A stretch of DNA of 64,000 nucleotides from Faecalibacterium sp. HTF-F (GTDB lineage: Bacteria > Bacillota > Clostridia > Oscillospirales > Ruminococcaceae). Below the pieces are notes generated by a model. The model was not told the origin of the DNA. It saw only the letters and a program-made list of their open reading frames with translations, and made no database searches. Numbering within the stretch: the first letter of the stretch is position 1; each line of letters starts with the position of its first letter. Location: assembly GCF_023347535.1 (NCBI RefSeq), contig NZ_CP094473.1, forward strand, positions 1,798,001 through 1,862,000, in the 5' to 3' direction. The position numbers were made by a program, and so were the translations under genes. Below are positions 25,346-35,600 of the stretch, one piece after another.

Positions 25346-26056
25346 ATGGCATTGAAATATCAGCGTATCCTTCTGAAGATCAGCGGCGAAGCACTGGGCG
25401 GCGAAAAGGGCATGGGTTTTGACGAACCCACCATGGACGCGATCTGCGGCGGTGTGAAGAAAGCACACGAGCTGGGCGTGCAGATCGGCATCGTGGTTGG
25501 CGGCGGCAACTTCTGGCGCGGCCGTTCCAGCGGCAAAATGGAGCGCACTCTGGCCGATAAGATCGGCATGCTGGCAACGGTGATGAATGCACTGGCTGTC
25601 TCCGACAAGCTGGAGCAGCTGGGTGTCCCCACCGAGGTGTTCACCTCCATCACGATGCCGCAGGTGGCACAGCCCTTTACGCGCAAGGAGGCCCTGCGCG
25701 CCATGGACGAGGGCAAGATCGCTGTGTTCGGCGGCGGCACCGGCAACCCGTTCTTCTCTACCGACACGGCTACCGCTCTGCGCGCTGTAGAAGTGAGCGC
25801 GGATGTAATGTTCAAGGCTACCATGGTGGATGGCGTCTACGATAAGGACCCCCACAAGTACCCGGATGCAAAGAAGTACGATACCCTTACCTTTACCAAG
25901 GTGCTGGAGGATCAGCTGGCTGTCATGGACGGCACTGCAGCGACCCTGTGCCGCGACAATAAGCTGCCCATCCTCGTGTTTGATCTGGCCGACCCGGACA
26001 ACATTGCCCGTGCCGTGCAGGGCGAGAATGTGGGCACGCTGGTTTACGAGGGCTGA
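25346..26056 (+). CDS. pyrH: UMP kinase
   Basis: A 236-residue amino-acid-kinase-fold enzyme phosphorylating UMP to UDP. KISGEALGG, VVGGGNFWRG, FGGGTGNPFFSTDTAT and DGVYDKDP are all conserved. AGGTGG lies about 9 bases before the ATG. It is the first gene of the long operon that continues with frr, uppS, cdsA, dxr, rseP, ispG and polC. Confidence 0.98.
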   Translation: MALKYQRILLKISGEALGGEKGMGFDEPTMDAICGGVKKAHELGVQIGIVVGGGNFWRGRSSGKMERTLADKIGMLATVMNALAVSDKLEQLGVPTEVFTSITMPQVAQPFTRKEALRAMDEGKIAVFGGGTGNPFFSTDTATALRAVEVSADVMFKATMVDGVYDKDPHKYPDAKKYDTLTFTKVLEDQLAVMDGTAATLCRDNKLPILVFDLADPDNIARAVQGENVGTLVYEG

Positions 26057-26136
26057 GAAGCCCGCAGCAGACATACATTATAGGGGCAGTGCTCTGCGCA
26101 CCGCCCTGAGATAAAAAGGAACAGGAGACTACCACA

Positions 26137-26691
26137 ATGAGCAGCAACACCAAGGTTTACGAAGAAAAGATGAAGAGCTCGGTCGAGCATCTCAGCCGCG
26201 AGCTGGCCGCTGTGCGCGCAGGCCGCGCAAACCCCGCTGTGCTGGATAAGGTCAGCGTGGACTACTACGGTGCCCCCACGCCCATCCAGCAGGTGGCATC
26301 TGTGGCTGTTGCCGAGGCGCGCACCCTGACCATCACTCCCTGGGATCGCACCCTGCTGCGCCCCATCAGCAAGGCCATCATGGCAAGCGATGTGGGCATC
26401 ACCCCCATCGATGACGGCTCCACCATCCGGCTGAACTTCCCCGCTCCCACCGAGGAGCGCCGCAAGCAGCTGGCCAAGGAGGTCTCCAAGCTGGGTGAGG
26501 ATGCAAAGGTCGCCGTGCGCAACATCCGCCGCGAGGCAATGGACAAGGCCAAGGCAATGAAGAAGGCCGGCGAGCTGACCGAGGACAGCCAGAAGACCAT
26601 GGAAGAGGATGTCCAGAAGCTGACCGACAAGTATATCAAGAACATTGATGCTGCAGTGGAAGAGAAGCAGAAGGAGATCATGTCCGTCTGA
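26137..26691 (+). CDS. frr: Ribosome recycling factor
   Basis: A 184-residue protein of standard length that splits the post-termination ribosome with EF-G. It has the two-domain RRF pattern: AAVRAGRANPAVLD, TITPWDRTLL and the C-terminal long helix with RREAMDKAKAM. It lies 80 bases after pyrH; GGAGAC is about 8 bases before the ATG. Confidence 0.98.
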   Translation: MSSNTKVYEEKMKSSVEHLSRELAAVRAGRANPAVLDKVSVDYYGAPTPIQQVASVAVAEARTLTITPWDRTLLRPISKAIMASDVGITPIDDGSTIRLNFPAPTEERRKQLAKEVSKLGEDAKVAVRNIRREAMDKAKAMKKAGELTEDSQKTMEEDVQKLTDKYIKNIDAAVEEKQKEIMSV

Positions 26692-26802
26692 TCGGCTGCA
26701 TAAAGTCAAAAAGAACGCAAGGTGCCGTGCGCTGGTGAGGAGTTATGCTTCTGTGGTGCGCGGCACTTTTGTTGGAGGCGGTCTGACCGCCGGGAGGAAG
26801 GA

Positions 26803-27516
26803 ATGGAGCATCCGAAAGAGTTTGCCGAGGGGCTTTCCATCGGCATCATTATGGATGGCAATGGCCGCTGGGCAAAAAACCGGGGTCTGCCCCGTACTGC
26901 GGGCCACAAAAAAGGCGCAGAGGTCTTCAGCGATATTGCCGACTACTGTGACGAACTGGGCGTTTCGTCGGTGTACTTCTATGCGTTTTCCACCGAGAAC
27001 TGGAAGCGCCCGCTGGAAGAAGTCAACGCCATTATGCGGCTGTTCGGCGAATATCTGCTGAAAGGCTTTGACTATAAGAACCGCAACATCCGCATCAAAT
27101 TCATGGGTGATCGCACCGTACTGGACCCGAAGCTGCAGGCGCTGATGGATCAGCTGGAAGCGGATTCCTCGGTCAAGACCGGCATGACTCTGAACATCGC
27201 CATCAACTACGGCGGCCGCCCGGAGATCGTGCGCGCCGCGCAGCGTCTGGCTGCAAAGGCAGCGGCCGGTGAGATCCGTCCGGAAGAGATCACCGAGCAG
27301 ATGCTCAGCGACGCGATGTATACCGAAGGCCAGAAGGACCCGGATTTCATCCTGCGCCCCAGCGGAGAGAAGCGGCTTTCCAATTTTATGCTGTGGCAGG
27401 CAGCCTATTCTGAACTGGTGGAAATGGACGTTCTGTGGCCAGATTTCACCCGCAGCGATCTGGACGCCGCCATTGAGGAATTCAACCATCGTTCCCGCCG
27501 GTTTGGCGGACTGTAA
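26803..27516 (+). CDS. uppS: Undecaprenyl diphosphate synthase
   Basis: A 237-residue cis-prenyltransferase making the C55 lipid carrier of cell-wall synthesis. GIIMDGNGRWAKNRGLPRTAGHKKG holds the catalytic aspartate and diphosphate-binding residues. FYAFSTENWKRP, DFILRPSGEKRLSNF and the C-terminal ELVEMDVLWPDF complete the pattern. The ATG at 26803 has GGGAGG (26792-26797) 5 bases upstream. The longer upstream frame does not belong to the family. Confidence 0.97.
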   Translation: MEHPKEFAEGLSIGIIMDGNGRWAKNRGLPRTAGHKKGAEVFSDIADYCDELGVSSVYFYAFSTENWKRPLEEVNAIMRLFGEYLLKGFDYKNRNIRIKFMGDRTVLDPKLQALMDQLEADSSVKTGMTLNIAINYGGRPEIVRAAQRLAAKAAAGEIRPEEITEQMLSDAMYTEGQKDPDFILRPSGEKRLSNFMLWQAAYSELVEMDVLWPDFTRSDLDAAIEEFNHRSRRFGGL

Positions 27517-27628
27517 ACCCAAGACCTCCTGCACGCGGTGCAGGGACCGGACGGCCCGGCGGCTTTGCCGGAGCCAAACTTAATCCAGAGGGGCGCGGCA
27601 CCCGACCGGTGAAAAGGAGATCCAATCT

Positions 27629-28489
27629 ATGAAAACACGTGTTATTACTGCGATCGTGGGCATCATCGTACTGATCGGCGTGATGTTCACCTTCAACACC
27701 CTGATCTTTAATCTGGTCATCGCGGCCATTACGCTGATCGCCATCCACGAGATCTACAGTGCCCTCGGCTTTGAAAAGAAGGACTGGCTGATGTATGCGG
27801 TTCTGGTGCCGTATACACTGCTGGTCATGACGAGCAACTATCAGGTCATGCGGCGGCTGGTGATGCCGATGTCCTTTCTGCTGGTCACATTTTACGCCAT
27901 CTATCTGGTGGTGCGCAACGGCACCATCAGCTATCAGAAGGCCAGCGGCCTGCTGATGTTCTCCGGCATCGTGATCTTCTGCTTCTATTCCTTTATCCGG
28001 CTCAAGGAGCTGCTGCCGGTGGAGCAGTACGGCTACGATGCGGTGTTCTTTATCCTGCTCATTCTCTGCTTTGCCTGGGGCGGCGATACCTGTGCCTACT
28101 TTGCAGGCCGTGCCTTTGGCAAGCACAAGCTCTGCCCGGTGGTCAGCCCCAAAAAGACCGTGGAAGGTGCCATTGGCGGCGTTCTGGGCACCATGGTGTT
28201 CGGTGTGATCATCACGCTGGTGTACTCGGTGGCAGCAAACCGGATGGAAGCCTTCACCCGCTCCAACATTGGCGTTTCCATGTATGTGATCATTGCGCTG
28301 CTGGGCTGCGTGGCCGCGGTGCTGGGCATTTATGGCGACCTGTTTGCCAGTGTGGTCAAGCGCCAGTGCGGTATCAAGGATTACGGCACCATCTTCCCGG
28401 GCCACGGCGGCATTCTGGATCGTTTTGACAGTGTGATGTTCATTGCGCCCTTTGTGACCATGGTCATTACGGCGGTGTTCTATTATTAA
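27629..28489 (+). CDS. cdsA: Phosphatidate cytidylyltransferase (CDP-diacylglycerol synthase)
   Basis: A 286-residue membrane enzyme with about eight hydrophobic helices, activating phosphatidic acid with CTP. The CdsA signature is near the end: SVVKRQCGIKDYGTIFPGHGGILDRFDS. AAAGGAGAT is about 8 bases before the ATG. A 112-base GC-rich spacer with small hairpins separates it from uppS. Confidence 0.97.
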   Translation: MKTRVITAIVGIIVLIGVMFTFNTLIFNLVIAAITLIAIHEIYSALGFEKKDWLMYAVLVPYTLLVMTSNYQVMRRLVMPMSFLLVTFYAIYLVVRNGTISYQKASGLLMFSGIVIFCFYSFIRLKELLPVEQYGYDAVFFILLILCFAWGGDTCAYFAGRAFGKHKLCPVVSPKKTVEGAIGGVLGTMVFGVIITLVYSVAANRMEAFTRSNIGVSMYVIIALLGCVAAVLGIYGDLFASVVKRQCGIKDYGTIFPGHGGILDRFDSVMFIAPFVTMVITAVFYY

Positions 28490-28504
28490 GGGAGGGAATG
28501 TGTG

Positions 28505-29656
28505 ATGTCGAAAAGAATCACGCTGCTGGGCTCTACCGGCTCTATCGGCACCCAGAGTCTGGATGTGATCCGGGCTCAGGGGTACGAGGTGTTCGGCCTT
28601 TCCGCCCACAGCCATGTAGATGAAATTCTGCAGCAGATCGAGGAGTTTCATCCGCGTTATGTCTGCATGACCGATCCGGATGCAGCCCGCAGGCTGGATG
28701 CGGAGCTTTCCGGTCGTGCAGATGCGCCCCGGCTGCTGGTAGGGCCGGAGGGGCTCAAGCAGCTGGCCGCACTGGACGGCACCGATGTGGTGCTGAACAG
28801 CGTGGTGGGCATTGCAGGTCTGGGTGCCAGCCTGTGCGCCATCGAAAGCGGCCATGATCTGGCGCTTGCCAACAAGGAGAGCCTTGTCACCGGCGGTCAT
28901 CTGGTCACACAGGCTGTGGCAAAGCATGGTGTAAAGCTGCTGCCGGTGGACAGTGAGCACTCTGCCATTTTCCAGTGCCTGCAGGATAAGGAGAGCGCCC
29001 CCAGCCTGACCAAAATCCTGCTCACGGCTTCCGGCGGTCCCTTCTTCGGGATGAAGACCGAGGAGCTGCGCGGCAAGACCAAAGCTGACGCCCTCAAGCA
29101 CCCCAACTGGAACATGGGGGCAAAGATCACCATTGACTCTGCCACCCTGATGAACAAGGGTCTGGAGCTGATCGAGGCCGTGTGGCTGTTCGGCCTGCCG
29201 CCGGAGAAGATCCAGATCGTTGTCCAGCGCCAGAGCATCGTCCACTCGGCGGTGCAGTTCAGCGACAACTCAGTGATCGCACAGCTTGGCGTGCCGGACA
29301 TGCGCATTCCCATCCAGTACGCACTCACCTATCCCAAGCGGGTGCCGGGCGTCGTGCCGGAGCTGGACTTTGCCGCGCTGAAGGTGCTCACCTTTGATGT
29401 GGCGGACGACGAGACCTTCCGGTGTCTTGCCGCCTGCAAAAAGGCCATCCGGAAGGGCGGCCTGGGTCCCTGCGCCGCCAACGGTGCCAACGAGGAAGCC
29501 GTCAGGCTCTTCCTTGAGGACAAGATCGGTTTCCTCGACATTGGCCGTCTGGTGGAGGCAGTCGTGGACAGCGACAGCTTTGGCGGGGACTATACCCTTA
29601 GCGATGTGTACGAGTGTGACCGCATGGCACGGGAATTTGTAAGAGCGCACTTATAA
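28505..29656 (+). CDS. dxr: 1-deoxy-D-xylulose 5-phosphate reductoisomerase
   Basis: A 383-residue NADPH-dependent enzyme, the committed step of the MEP isoprenoid pathway. GSTGSIGTQSLDVI binds NADPH; LANKESLVTGG and LPVDSEHSAIFQCL carry metal and substrate residues. GGGAGGG (28490-28496) is 8 bases from the ATG at 28505. A GTG just before it is too close. Its presence with ispG in one operon indicates the MEP rather than the mevalonate route. Confidence 0.97.
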   Translation: MSKRITLLGSTGSIGTQSLDVIRAQGYEVFGLSAHSHVDEILQQIEEFHPRYVCMTDPDAARRLDAELSGRADAPRLLVGPEGLKQLAALDGTDVVLNSVVGIAGLGASLCAIESGHDLALANKESLVTGGHLVTQAVAKHGVKLLPVDSEHSAIFQCLQDKESAPSLTKILLTASGGPFFGMKTEELRGKTKADALKHPNWNMGAKITIDSATLMNKGLELIEAVWLFGLPPEKIQIVVQRQSIVHSAVQFSDNSVIAQLGVPDMRIPIQYALTYPKRVPGVVPELDFAALKVLTFDVADDETFRCLAACKKAIRKGGLGPCAANGANEEAVRLFLEDKIGFLDIGRLVEAVVDSDSFGGDYTLSDVYECDRMAREFVRAHL

Positions 29657-29786
29657 AAACCCTCTCAGCCTCACTGCGTTCGGCAGCTCTCCCAAAGGGA
29701 GAGCTTTCAAAAAGCATCAGGCCAGATGTGCAAAAGCTCCCCCTTCGGGGGAGCTGGCAGGGCGGCAGCCCTGACTGAGAGGGTTT
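29657..29786. repeat. Palindromic repeat element, copy D, inside an operon
   Basis: A 130-bp copy with terminal repeats AAACCCTCTCAG and CTGAGAGGGTTT and internal hairpins GCTCTCCCAAAGGGAGAGC and AGCTCCCCCTTCGGGGGAGCT. It fills nearly the whole gap between dxr and rseP and will be transcribed with them. Confidence 0.88.
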
Positions 29787-29812
29787 CCGACTTTTCAGCT
29801 TTAGGAGACGCA

Positions 29813-30925
29813 ATGTCAATTTTCATTACCCTGATCGCCGCACTGATCGTGTTCAGCGCGGTGATCGCCATACACGAGTTCGGGCACTTTGCGGTGGCAA
29901 AGCTCTGCGGCATTCAGGTCAACGAGTTTTCCATCGGCATGGGTCCGGCTCTGTGGAAGAAGATCTATAAGGGCACTCAGTACAGCCTGCGTGCATTGCC
30001 GGTAGGCGGCTATGTGGCGCTGGAGGGCGAGGAAAGCCCCGAGAGCCAGCAGGCCGAAGCAGCCTGTGACGAGCGGGAAGCAGAGACCGCAAGCCCCATC
30101 CCGCCGGAGCAGCGCACCGGCATCCCTTTGAACGATGCCCCGGTATGGCAGCGTGCATTGGTGATGGCGGCAGGTGCCTTCATGAATTTTGTGCTGGGCT
30201 TTGTGGTGCTGGTCATTCTTGTGACAGCGCAGGAAGGCCCCATCACCAGCAGGGTCATCTACTCCATTGAGGGCAGCGCCCTCTGCGGTCAGACCGGCCT
30301 GCAGGCGGGCGATGAGATCGTTGCTGTGAACGGCAGGCGCTGCTTTGTGGCCAACGACATCCTTTATGAGCTGGTGCGCACCGAACAGTACCGTGCCCGG
30401 TTCACTGTGAAGCGGGATGGCCAGAAGGTGGAGCTGCCGGACGTGCAGTTTGACACCTGGCAGGACGAGGACGGCCAGACCCATATGAGTCTCGGCTTTA
30501 CGGTATACGGCATCCCGAAAACACCGCTCCATGTGCTGAGCGAAGCGTGGAACAGTACCCTGTACTATGGGCGCATCGTGTTCACCTCCCTGACAGATCT
30601 TGTACGCGGACGGGAAAGCATCAACAACCTCTCCGGCCCGGTGGGGATCGTGACCGCCATCGGGCAGGCGGCAAGCTACGGCTGGCAGGACCTGCTGGAG
30701 CTGCTGGCGCTTATCACCATCAATCTGGGCGTGTTCAATCTGCTGCCCTTCCCTGCGCTGGACGGCGGCAAGGTCGTATTTTTGGTCATTGAGGGCGTCA
30801 CGGGCCATGCGGTGCCGGAAAAGCTGCAGAGCTGGCTGACACTTGCAGCCTTTGCACTGCTGTTCGGTCTGATGCTCTTTGCAACCTACAATGATATCAT
30901 CCGGCTTTTGACCGGTGCAATGTAA
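29813..30925 (+). CDS. rseP: RIP metalloprotease RseP (site-2 protease)
   Basis: A 370-residue intramembrane zinc protease. HEFGH (residues 21-25) lies in the first membrane helix, a PDZ domain spans about 150-230, and NLLPFPALDGG supplies the third zinc ligand in the C-terminal helices. It contains a 30-residue acidic insert (about 65-100, GEESPESQQAE). AGGAGA is 4 bases before the ATG at 29813. The frame is open 29 codons upstream into the repeat, but no start there fits. Confidence 0.95.
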   Translation: MSIFITLIAALIVFSAVIAIHEFGHFAVAKLCGIQVNEFSIGMGPALWKKIYKGTQYSLRALPVGGYVALEGEESPESQQAEAACDEREAETASPIPPEQRTGIPLNDAPVWQRALVMAAGAFMNFVLGFVVLVILVTAQEGPITSRVIYSIEGSALCGQTGLQAGDEIVAVNGRRCFVANDILYELVRTEQYRARFTVKRDGQKVELPDVQFDTWQDEDGQTHMSLGFTVYGIPKTPLHVLSEAWNSTLYYGRIVFTSLTDLVRGRESINNLSGPVGIVTAIGQAASYGWQDLLELLALITINLGVFNLLPFPALDGGKVVFLVIEGVTGHAVPEKLQSWLTLAAFALLFGLMLFATYNDIIRLLTGAM

Positions 30926-30941
30926 ACGAAAGGGGAACCCT

Positions 30942-31988
30942 ATGCGGCAATTAAAGCGGGAAGTAAAGATTGGCAATGTGACCATCGGCGGCAAGAATCC
31001 TGTTGCGGTGCAGACGATGCTCAATGTGCCGGTGGAGGATATTGAGGGCAATGTGGCTCAGGCAAAACGGTGCGAAGCTGCCGGCTGCCAGATCCTGCGG
31101 GTGACCTGCCCCAGCCCGGCAGATGCAAAATGCATCGAAGCCGTCAAAAATGCGGTGAACATCCCCATCGTGGCAGACATCCACTTTGACTACAAGGCAG
31201 CTCTGGCCTGCGCGGACGTGGGTGTGGACAAGATCCGCATCAACCCCGGCAACATTGGCGACGACGACCGGGTGAAGGCGGTGGTGGATGCCTGCCAGCA
31301 GAAGAACATCCCCATCCGCATCGGTGTGAACGGCGGCAGTCTGGAAAAGCATATCCTTGCCAAATATGGCGCCCCCACCCCGGAAGCCATGGTGGAGAGT
31401 GCACTGTACCATGTGCGCCTGCTGGAAAAATTCGATTTCAACAACATCGTCATTTCCATCAAGAACTCCAATGTGCCCCGCATGATGGAGGCCTACCGCC
31501 AGCTCAGCGCTGTCACGGATTACCCGCTCCATGTGGGTGTTACCGAGGCGGGTACCTACCAGATGGGTCTGCTGAAAAGCGGCATGGGCATCGGCGGAAT
31601 GCTGCTGGAAGGCATTGGCGATACCATCCGCGTCTCGCTGGCCGCAGAGCCGGAAAAGGAAGTGGAAGCTGGCTACAACATCCTGCGTGCCGTAGGCTTC
31701 CCGGTGGCGGGCCCGGAGGTCATCACCTGCCCCACCTGCGGCCGCACCCAGTATCCATGCACCCAGATCGCCAACGAGGTGGAAAAGCGGCTGCAGGGCT
31801 GCAAAAAATCCATCAAGGTGGCCGTGATGGGCTGCGTGGTCAACGGCCCCGGTGAAGCCCGCGAAGCAGACATCGGCATTGCCGGCGGCAAGGGCGAGGC
31901 GGTGCTGTTCATCCACGGCAAGCCCATCAAAAAGCTGACCGGAGACAACATTCTGGATCAGTTCATGGATGAGATCTATAAACTGTAA
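30942..31988 (+). CDS. ispG: 4-hydroxy-3-methylbut-2-enyl diphosphate synthase
   Basis: A 348-residue iron-sulfur enzyme of the MEP pathway. The N-terminal TIM barrel (VQTMLNVPVED, RINPGNIG) is followed by the 4Fe-4S domain with CPTCGRTQYPC and CVVNGPGEAREADIGIAGG. AAAGGGGA is about 6 bases before the ATG at 30942, chosen over an in-frame start 27 bases earlier inside the rseP end. Confidence 0.97.
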   Translation: MRQLKREVKIGNVTIGGKNPVAVQTMLNVPVEDIEGNVAQAKRCEAAGCQILRVTCPSPADAKCIEAVKNAVNIPIVADIHFDYKAALACADVGVDKIRINPGNIGDDDRVKAVVDACQQKNIPIRIGVNGGSLEKHILAKYGAPTPEAMVESALYHVRLLEKFDFNNIVISIKNSNVPRMMEAYRQLSAVTDYPLHVGVTEAGTYQMGLLKSGMGIGGMLLEGIGDTIRVSLAAEPEKEVEAGYNILRAVGFPVAGPEVITCPTCGRTQYPCTQIANEVEKRLQGCKKSIKVAVMGCVVNGPGEAREADIGIAGGKGEAVLFIHGKPIKKLTGDNILDQFMDEIYKL

Positions 31989-32002
31989 AGTGGGAGAATG
32001 CT

Positions 32003-32617
32003 ATGGCACTGCAAAATAAACTGGGCCTGACCGATGAACTGGAGCTTGCCCGTGAAGAGGAAAGGATCAGCAAACAAAAGGCGCTGGCGCTGTATGATAC
32101 GGGTTTGCTGGATACTTTTCCGGTAGGAACATTTGCAGGCCTTGCAATGATCCATAAATATCTGTTTGAAGATATCTATGAATTTGCCGGTCAGATGCGC
32201 ACCGTAAACATCGCAAAGGGAAATTTTCGCTTTGCACCGGTCATGTATCTGCGCCCGGCACTGGAAAGCATTGACCAGATGCCGCAGTCTACGTTTGATG
32301 AAATTATTGAAAAATATGTAGAAATGAACGTGGCGCACCCTTTCCGGGAAGGCAATGGCCGCAGTACCCGTATCTGGCTGGACTGCATCCTGAAAAAAGA
32401 ACTGCATCAGGTGGTGGATTGGAGCCGCGTGGATAAAAGCGACTATCTGATGGCCATGGAGCGCAGTCCGGTGAAAGATCTGGAAATCAAGGTACTGCTG
32501 CATAAAGCACTGACGGAACAGATCCATGACCGTCAGGTGTATATGAAGGGTATTGATGCAAGCTATCATTATGAGGGCTACCAGATTTTCAGAACAGAGG
32601 AACTTGCAAAGAAATAA
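32003..32617 (+). CDS. Fic-domain protein (putative AMP transferase) inserted before polC
   Basis: A 204-residue Fic protein with the complete active-site loop HPFREGNGRSTR (His112 to Arg123), so it should be catalytically competent for nucleotide transfer to a protein hydroxyl. FGQMR-like EFAGQMRTVNI and the C-terminal YEGY are family features. The clear inhibitory motif S/TxxxEG/N is not seen at the N-terminus (TDELEL instead) and no separate antitoxin gene is adjacent. It starts 14 bases after ispG with GGGAG. Its codons are more A/T-rich than its neighbours, suggesting recent acquisition. Confidence 0.9.
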   Translation: MALQNKLGLTDELELAREEERISKQKALALYDTGLLDTFPVGTFAGLAMIHKYLFEDIYEFAGQMRTVNIAKGNFRFAPVMYLRPALESIDQMPQSTFDEIIEKYVEMNVAHPFREGNGRSTRIWLDCILKKELHQVVDWSRVDKSDYLMAMERSPVKDLEIKVLLHKALTEQIHDRQVYMKGIDASYHYEGYQIFRTEELAKK

Positions 32618-32690
32618 AACCACATTTTTGCTGCCACACCTGCAAAAAACGGGTGCGGCAGTTTGTGCTGTATAAAAAGGAGTACCATTT

Positions 32691-35600
32691 GTGACACCAC
32701 TCGTATCCAACCTGTGGCCGCAGTTCATGGTGGACCCGGCATTTGCGGCCTGCTTCGGGCAGGTCATTGTGGAGCACGCGCAGATGCTGCGGCAGGAGCG
32801 GCAGGTCATCTTTACCCTGCGCAGCGGTGCACCGCTGGACAAAGATCTCTGTGCCCGGCTGCTGGCATCCCTGCAGCCGGACTATGAGGGCTTTGAGCTG
32901 CGTATCCAGAACCTGTTTGGCTATGCCATGCTGGATGAAACCGCTCTGCGCGGCCTGATGGACGAAATGAAGCGGGACGGCGTGCCCATCAACGGCTTTC
33001 TGGACCGGTGCACCATCCAGATCGTTGGCCAGAAAATCACCATCGGCGTGTGCCACGGCACAAAGTTTTTGCAGGAAATGCACTTTGAAAAGCTGCTTGC
33101 CGAGCGCATTGCGGCGCACACCGGGGTAACGCCGCAGGTAACACTGCAGAGTACTGTGAGTGAGGCGGAACAGCATCAGCTGGAGGAAAAACTGGAGCGC
33201 AAGATCGCGCCGCCGGTGGTTAAGTTCGAGAAAAAGAACACCGCACCGTCCATCAAGGTGGATGGTCTGGATCTGACCGATAAGCCTGTCACCATTTTCC
33301 ATGGCAAAATGTTCACCCCCAAGAACCTCACCCCGCTGAAGGATCTGGGCGGTGAGGGCGGCAAGTGCATCATCTGGGGCGATGTGTTCTTCTCGGAGGT
33401 CAAAGGCAACTACCGCAAGATCTACACCGTGTCCATCACCGACTATCAGGGCTCCATCAACCTGAAGATCCGTGCGCAGGAAGGTGAGGATTGCTCCAAG
33501 TGGGAGAGCCTTGGCAAGGGCACCACCCTCATCGTGCGCGGCGACTGCTCCTACGACAAGTACGAGCACGATTATATCGTCTACCCCTACGATGTGCTCA
33601 TCGTGGAGCGCAAAAAGCGGGAGGACACCGCACCGGAGAAGCGGGTGGAGCTGCATCTGCACACCAAGCTTTCCAGCATGGATGGCTTCTGCGACCCCGG
33701 CGGCATTGTCAAGCTGGCCCACCGCATGGGGCATCCGGCCATTGCCATCACCGACCACGGTGTGTGTCAGGGCTATCCGGAAGCCATGCTGGCAGCGGAC
33801 GATATCCATAAATCCGATCCGGATTTCAAGTTGATCTATGGATGCGAAGCCTACTTTGTGGACGACATGATCCCCTGCGTGTACGGTGTGAAGGATCAGC
33901 CGCTGGACGGGGAGTTCTGCGTCTTTGATACCGAGACCACCGGCCTTGACCCGGGCGTGGAGTATATGACCGAGATCGGTGCCGTCATCGTGAAAAACGG
34001 CGAAGTGATGGAGGAATTTGACACCTTTGTCAAGCCCGGCAAGCCCATCACCCCCAAGATCACCGAGCTGACCGGCATCACCAACGAAATGGTGGCGGAT
34101 GCTCCCGGCGAAAAGGAAGCGCTGGAAGCCTTCCTCAAATTTGCGGGAGACCGCATCCTTGTGGGCCACAACGTCCACGCCTTTGATATGCGTTTCCTGC
34201 GCGCCGCCGCCAAGCGCAGCGGCATCAGGCTGGAGCCGACCTATATCGACACCCTGACCATGGCGCAGGCCATGTATCCCGGCCTGCACAATTACAAGCA
34301 GGGCACCATCAACAAGCATCTGGAGCTGCCTGCCTACGAGGCCCACCGTGCCTGTGAGGACTCTGCCGCGCTGGGCCGTATCTTTGGTGTCATGCTGAAG
34401 GATCTGGAAGAAAAGCAGGTAGCAAAGGTCAGTGAGATCAACACCGGCCTTGGCGGCAACCGCGAGGTGCTGAAAAAGAAGTATTACCACCTCATCATTC
34501 TGGTCAAGAACCAGATGGGCCTGAAAAATCTGTACAAGATCGTCAGCGAAGCCCATGTGAACTACTTTTTCAAAAAGCCCCGGGTGCCCCGGAGCCTTTT
34601 GAACAAATACCGGGACGGCCTGCTGCTCACTTCCGCCTGCGAAGCCGGCGAGCTGTACCGGGCCATCGTGGATGGCACCAGCTACGAGGAACTGAAAAAG
34701 ATCGCCGCCTACTACGACATCCTTGAGATCCAGCCGCTGGGCAACAACGCCTACATGGTGCGGGACGGCAAGGTGGACAGCGAAGAGGACATCAAAAACT
34801 TCAACCGCACGGTCATCAAGCTGGGTGAAGATCTGCACAAGCCGGTCATTGCCACCGGCGACGTGCACTTTACCGAGCCGGAGGATGCGGCGTACCGCGC
34901 CGTGCTGCAGGCGGGCAACGGCTTCAAGGATGCGGACAACCAGCCGCCCCTGTTCTTCCGCACCACGCAGGATATGCTGGCACAGTTCTACTACCTGCCC
35001 AAGGAAAAAGCCTACGAGGTGGTGGTGAAGAACCCCCGCAAGATCGCGGCGATGATCGACAACAATGTTCGTGCCATCCCGCGCGGCACCTACCCGCCCA
35101 GTATCGAGGGCGCAGAGCAGCAGCTGCGCGATGCTACGTGGGAACACGCCAAGCGTGATTACGGCGATCCCCTGCCCGAGATCGTGGAGAAGCGGCTGCA
35201 GAAGGAACTGGACTCCATCTGCGGCCATGGCTACGCCGTGCTGTACGTCATTGCGGTCAAGCTGGTGGCCTACTCCAACGCGGGCGGCTATCAGGTGGGC
35301 AGCCGTGGTTCGGTCGGCTCATCGGCCGTGGCCCACTTCTCCGGCATCTCGGAGGTGAACAGCCTGCCGCCCCACTATCGCTGCCCCAAGTGCAAGCACA
35401 GCGAGTTCATCACCGATGGCAGCGTGGATGACGGCTTTGACCTGCCGGATAAAAACTGCCCCCACTGCGGCACCCGGATGCTGGTGGACGGCCACGACAT
35501 TCCCTTCGAGACCTTTCTCGGCTTCTACGGCGACAAGGAGCCGGATATCGACCTGAACTTTTCCGGCGAGTACCAGTCCAACGTGCACCGCTACACCGAG

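Noticed and set aside
32589..35228. Very long open frame antisense to polC
   Set aside because: It has no ribosome site and mirrors the codon structure of polC, a typical GC-rich shadow. The same holds for long antisense frames over rsmF, obg, fakA, the exporter, glmS and rel.
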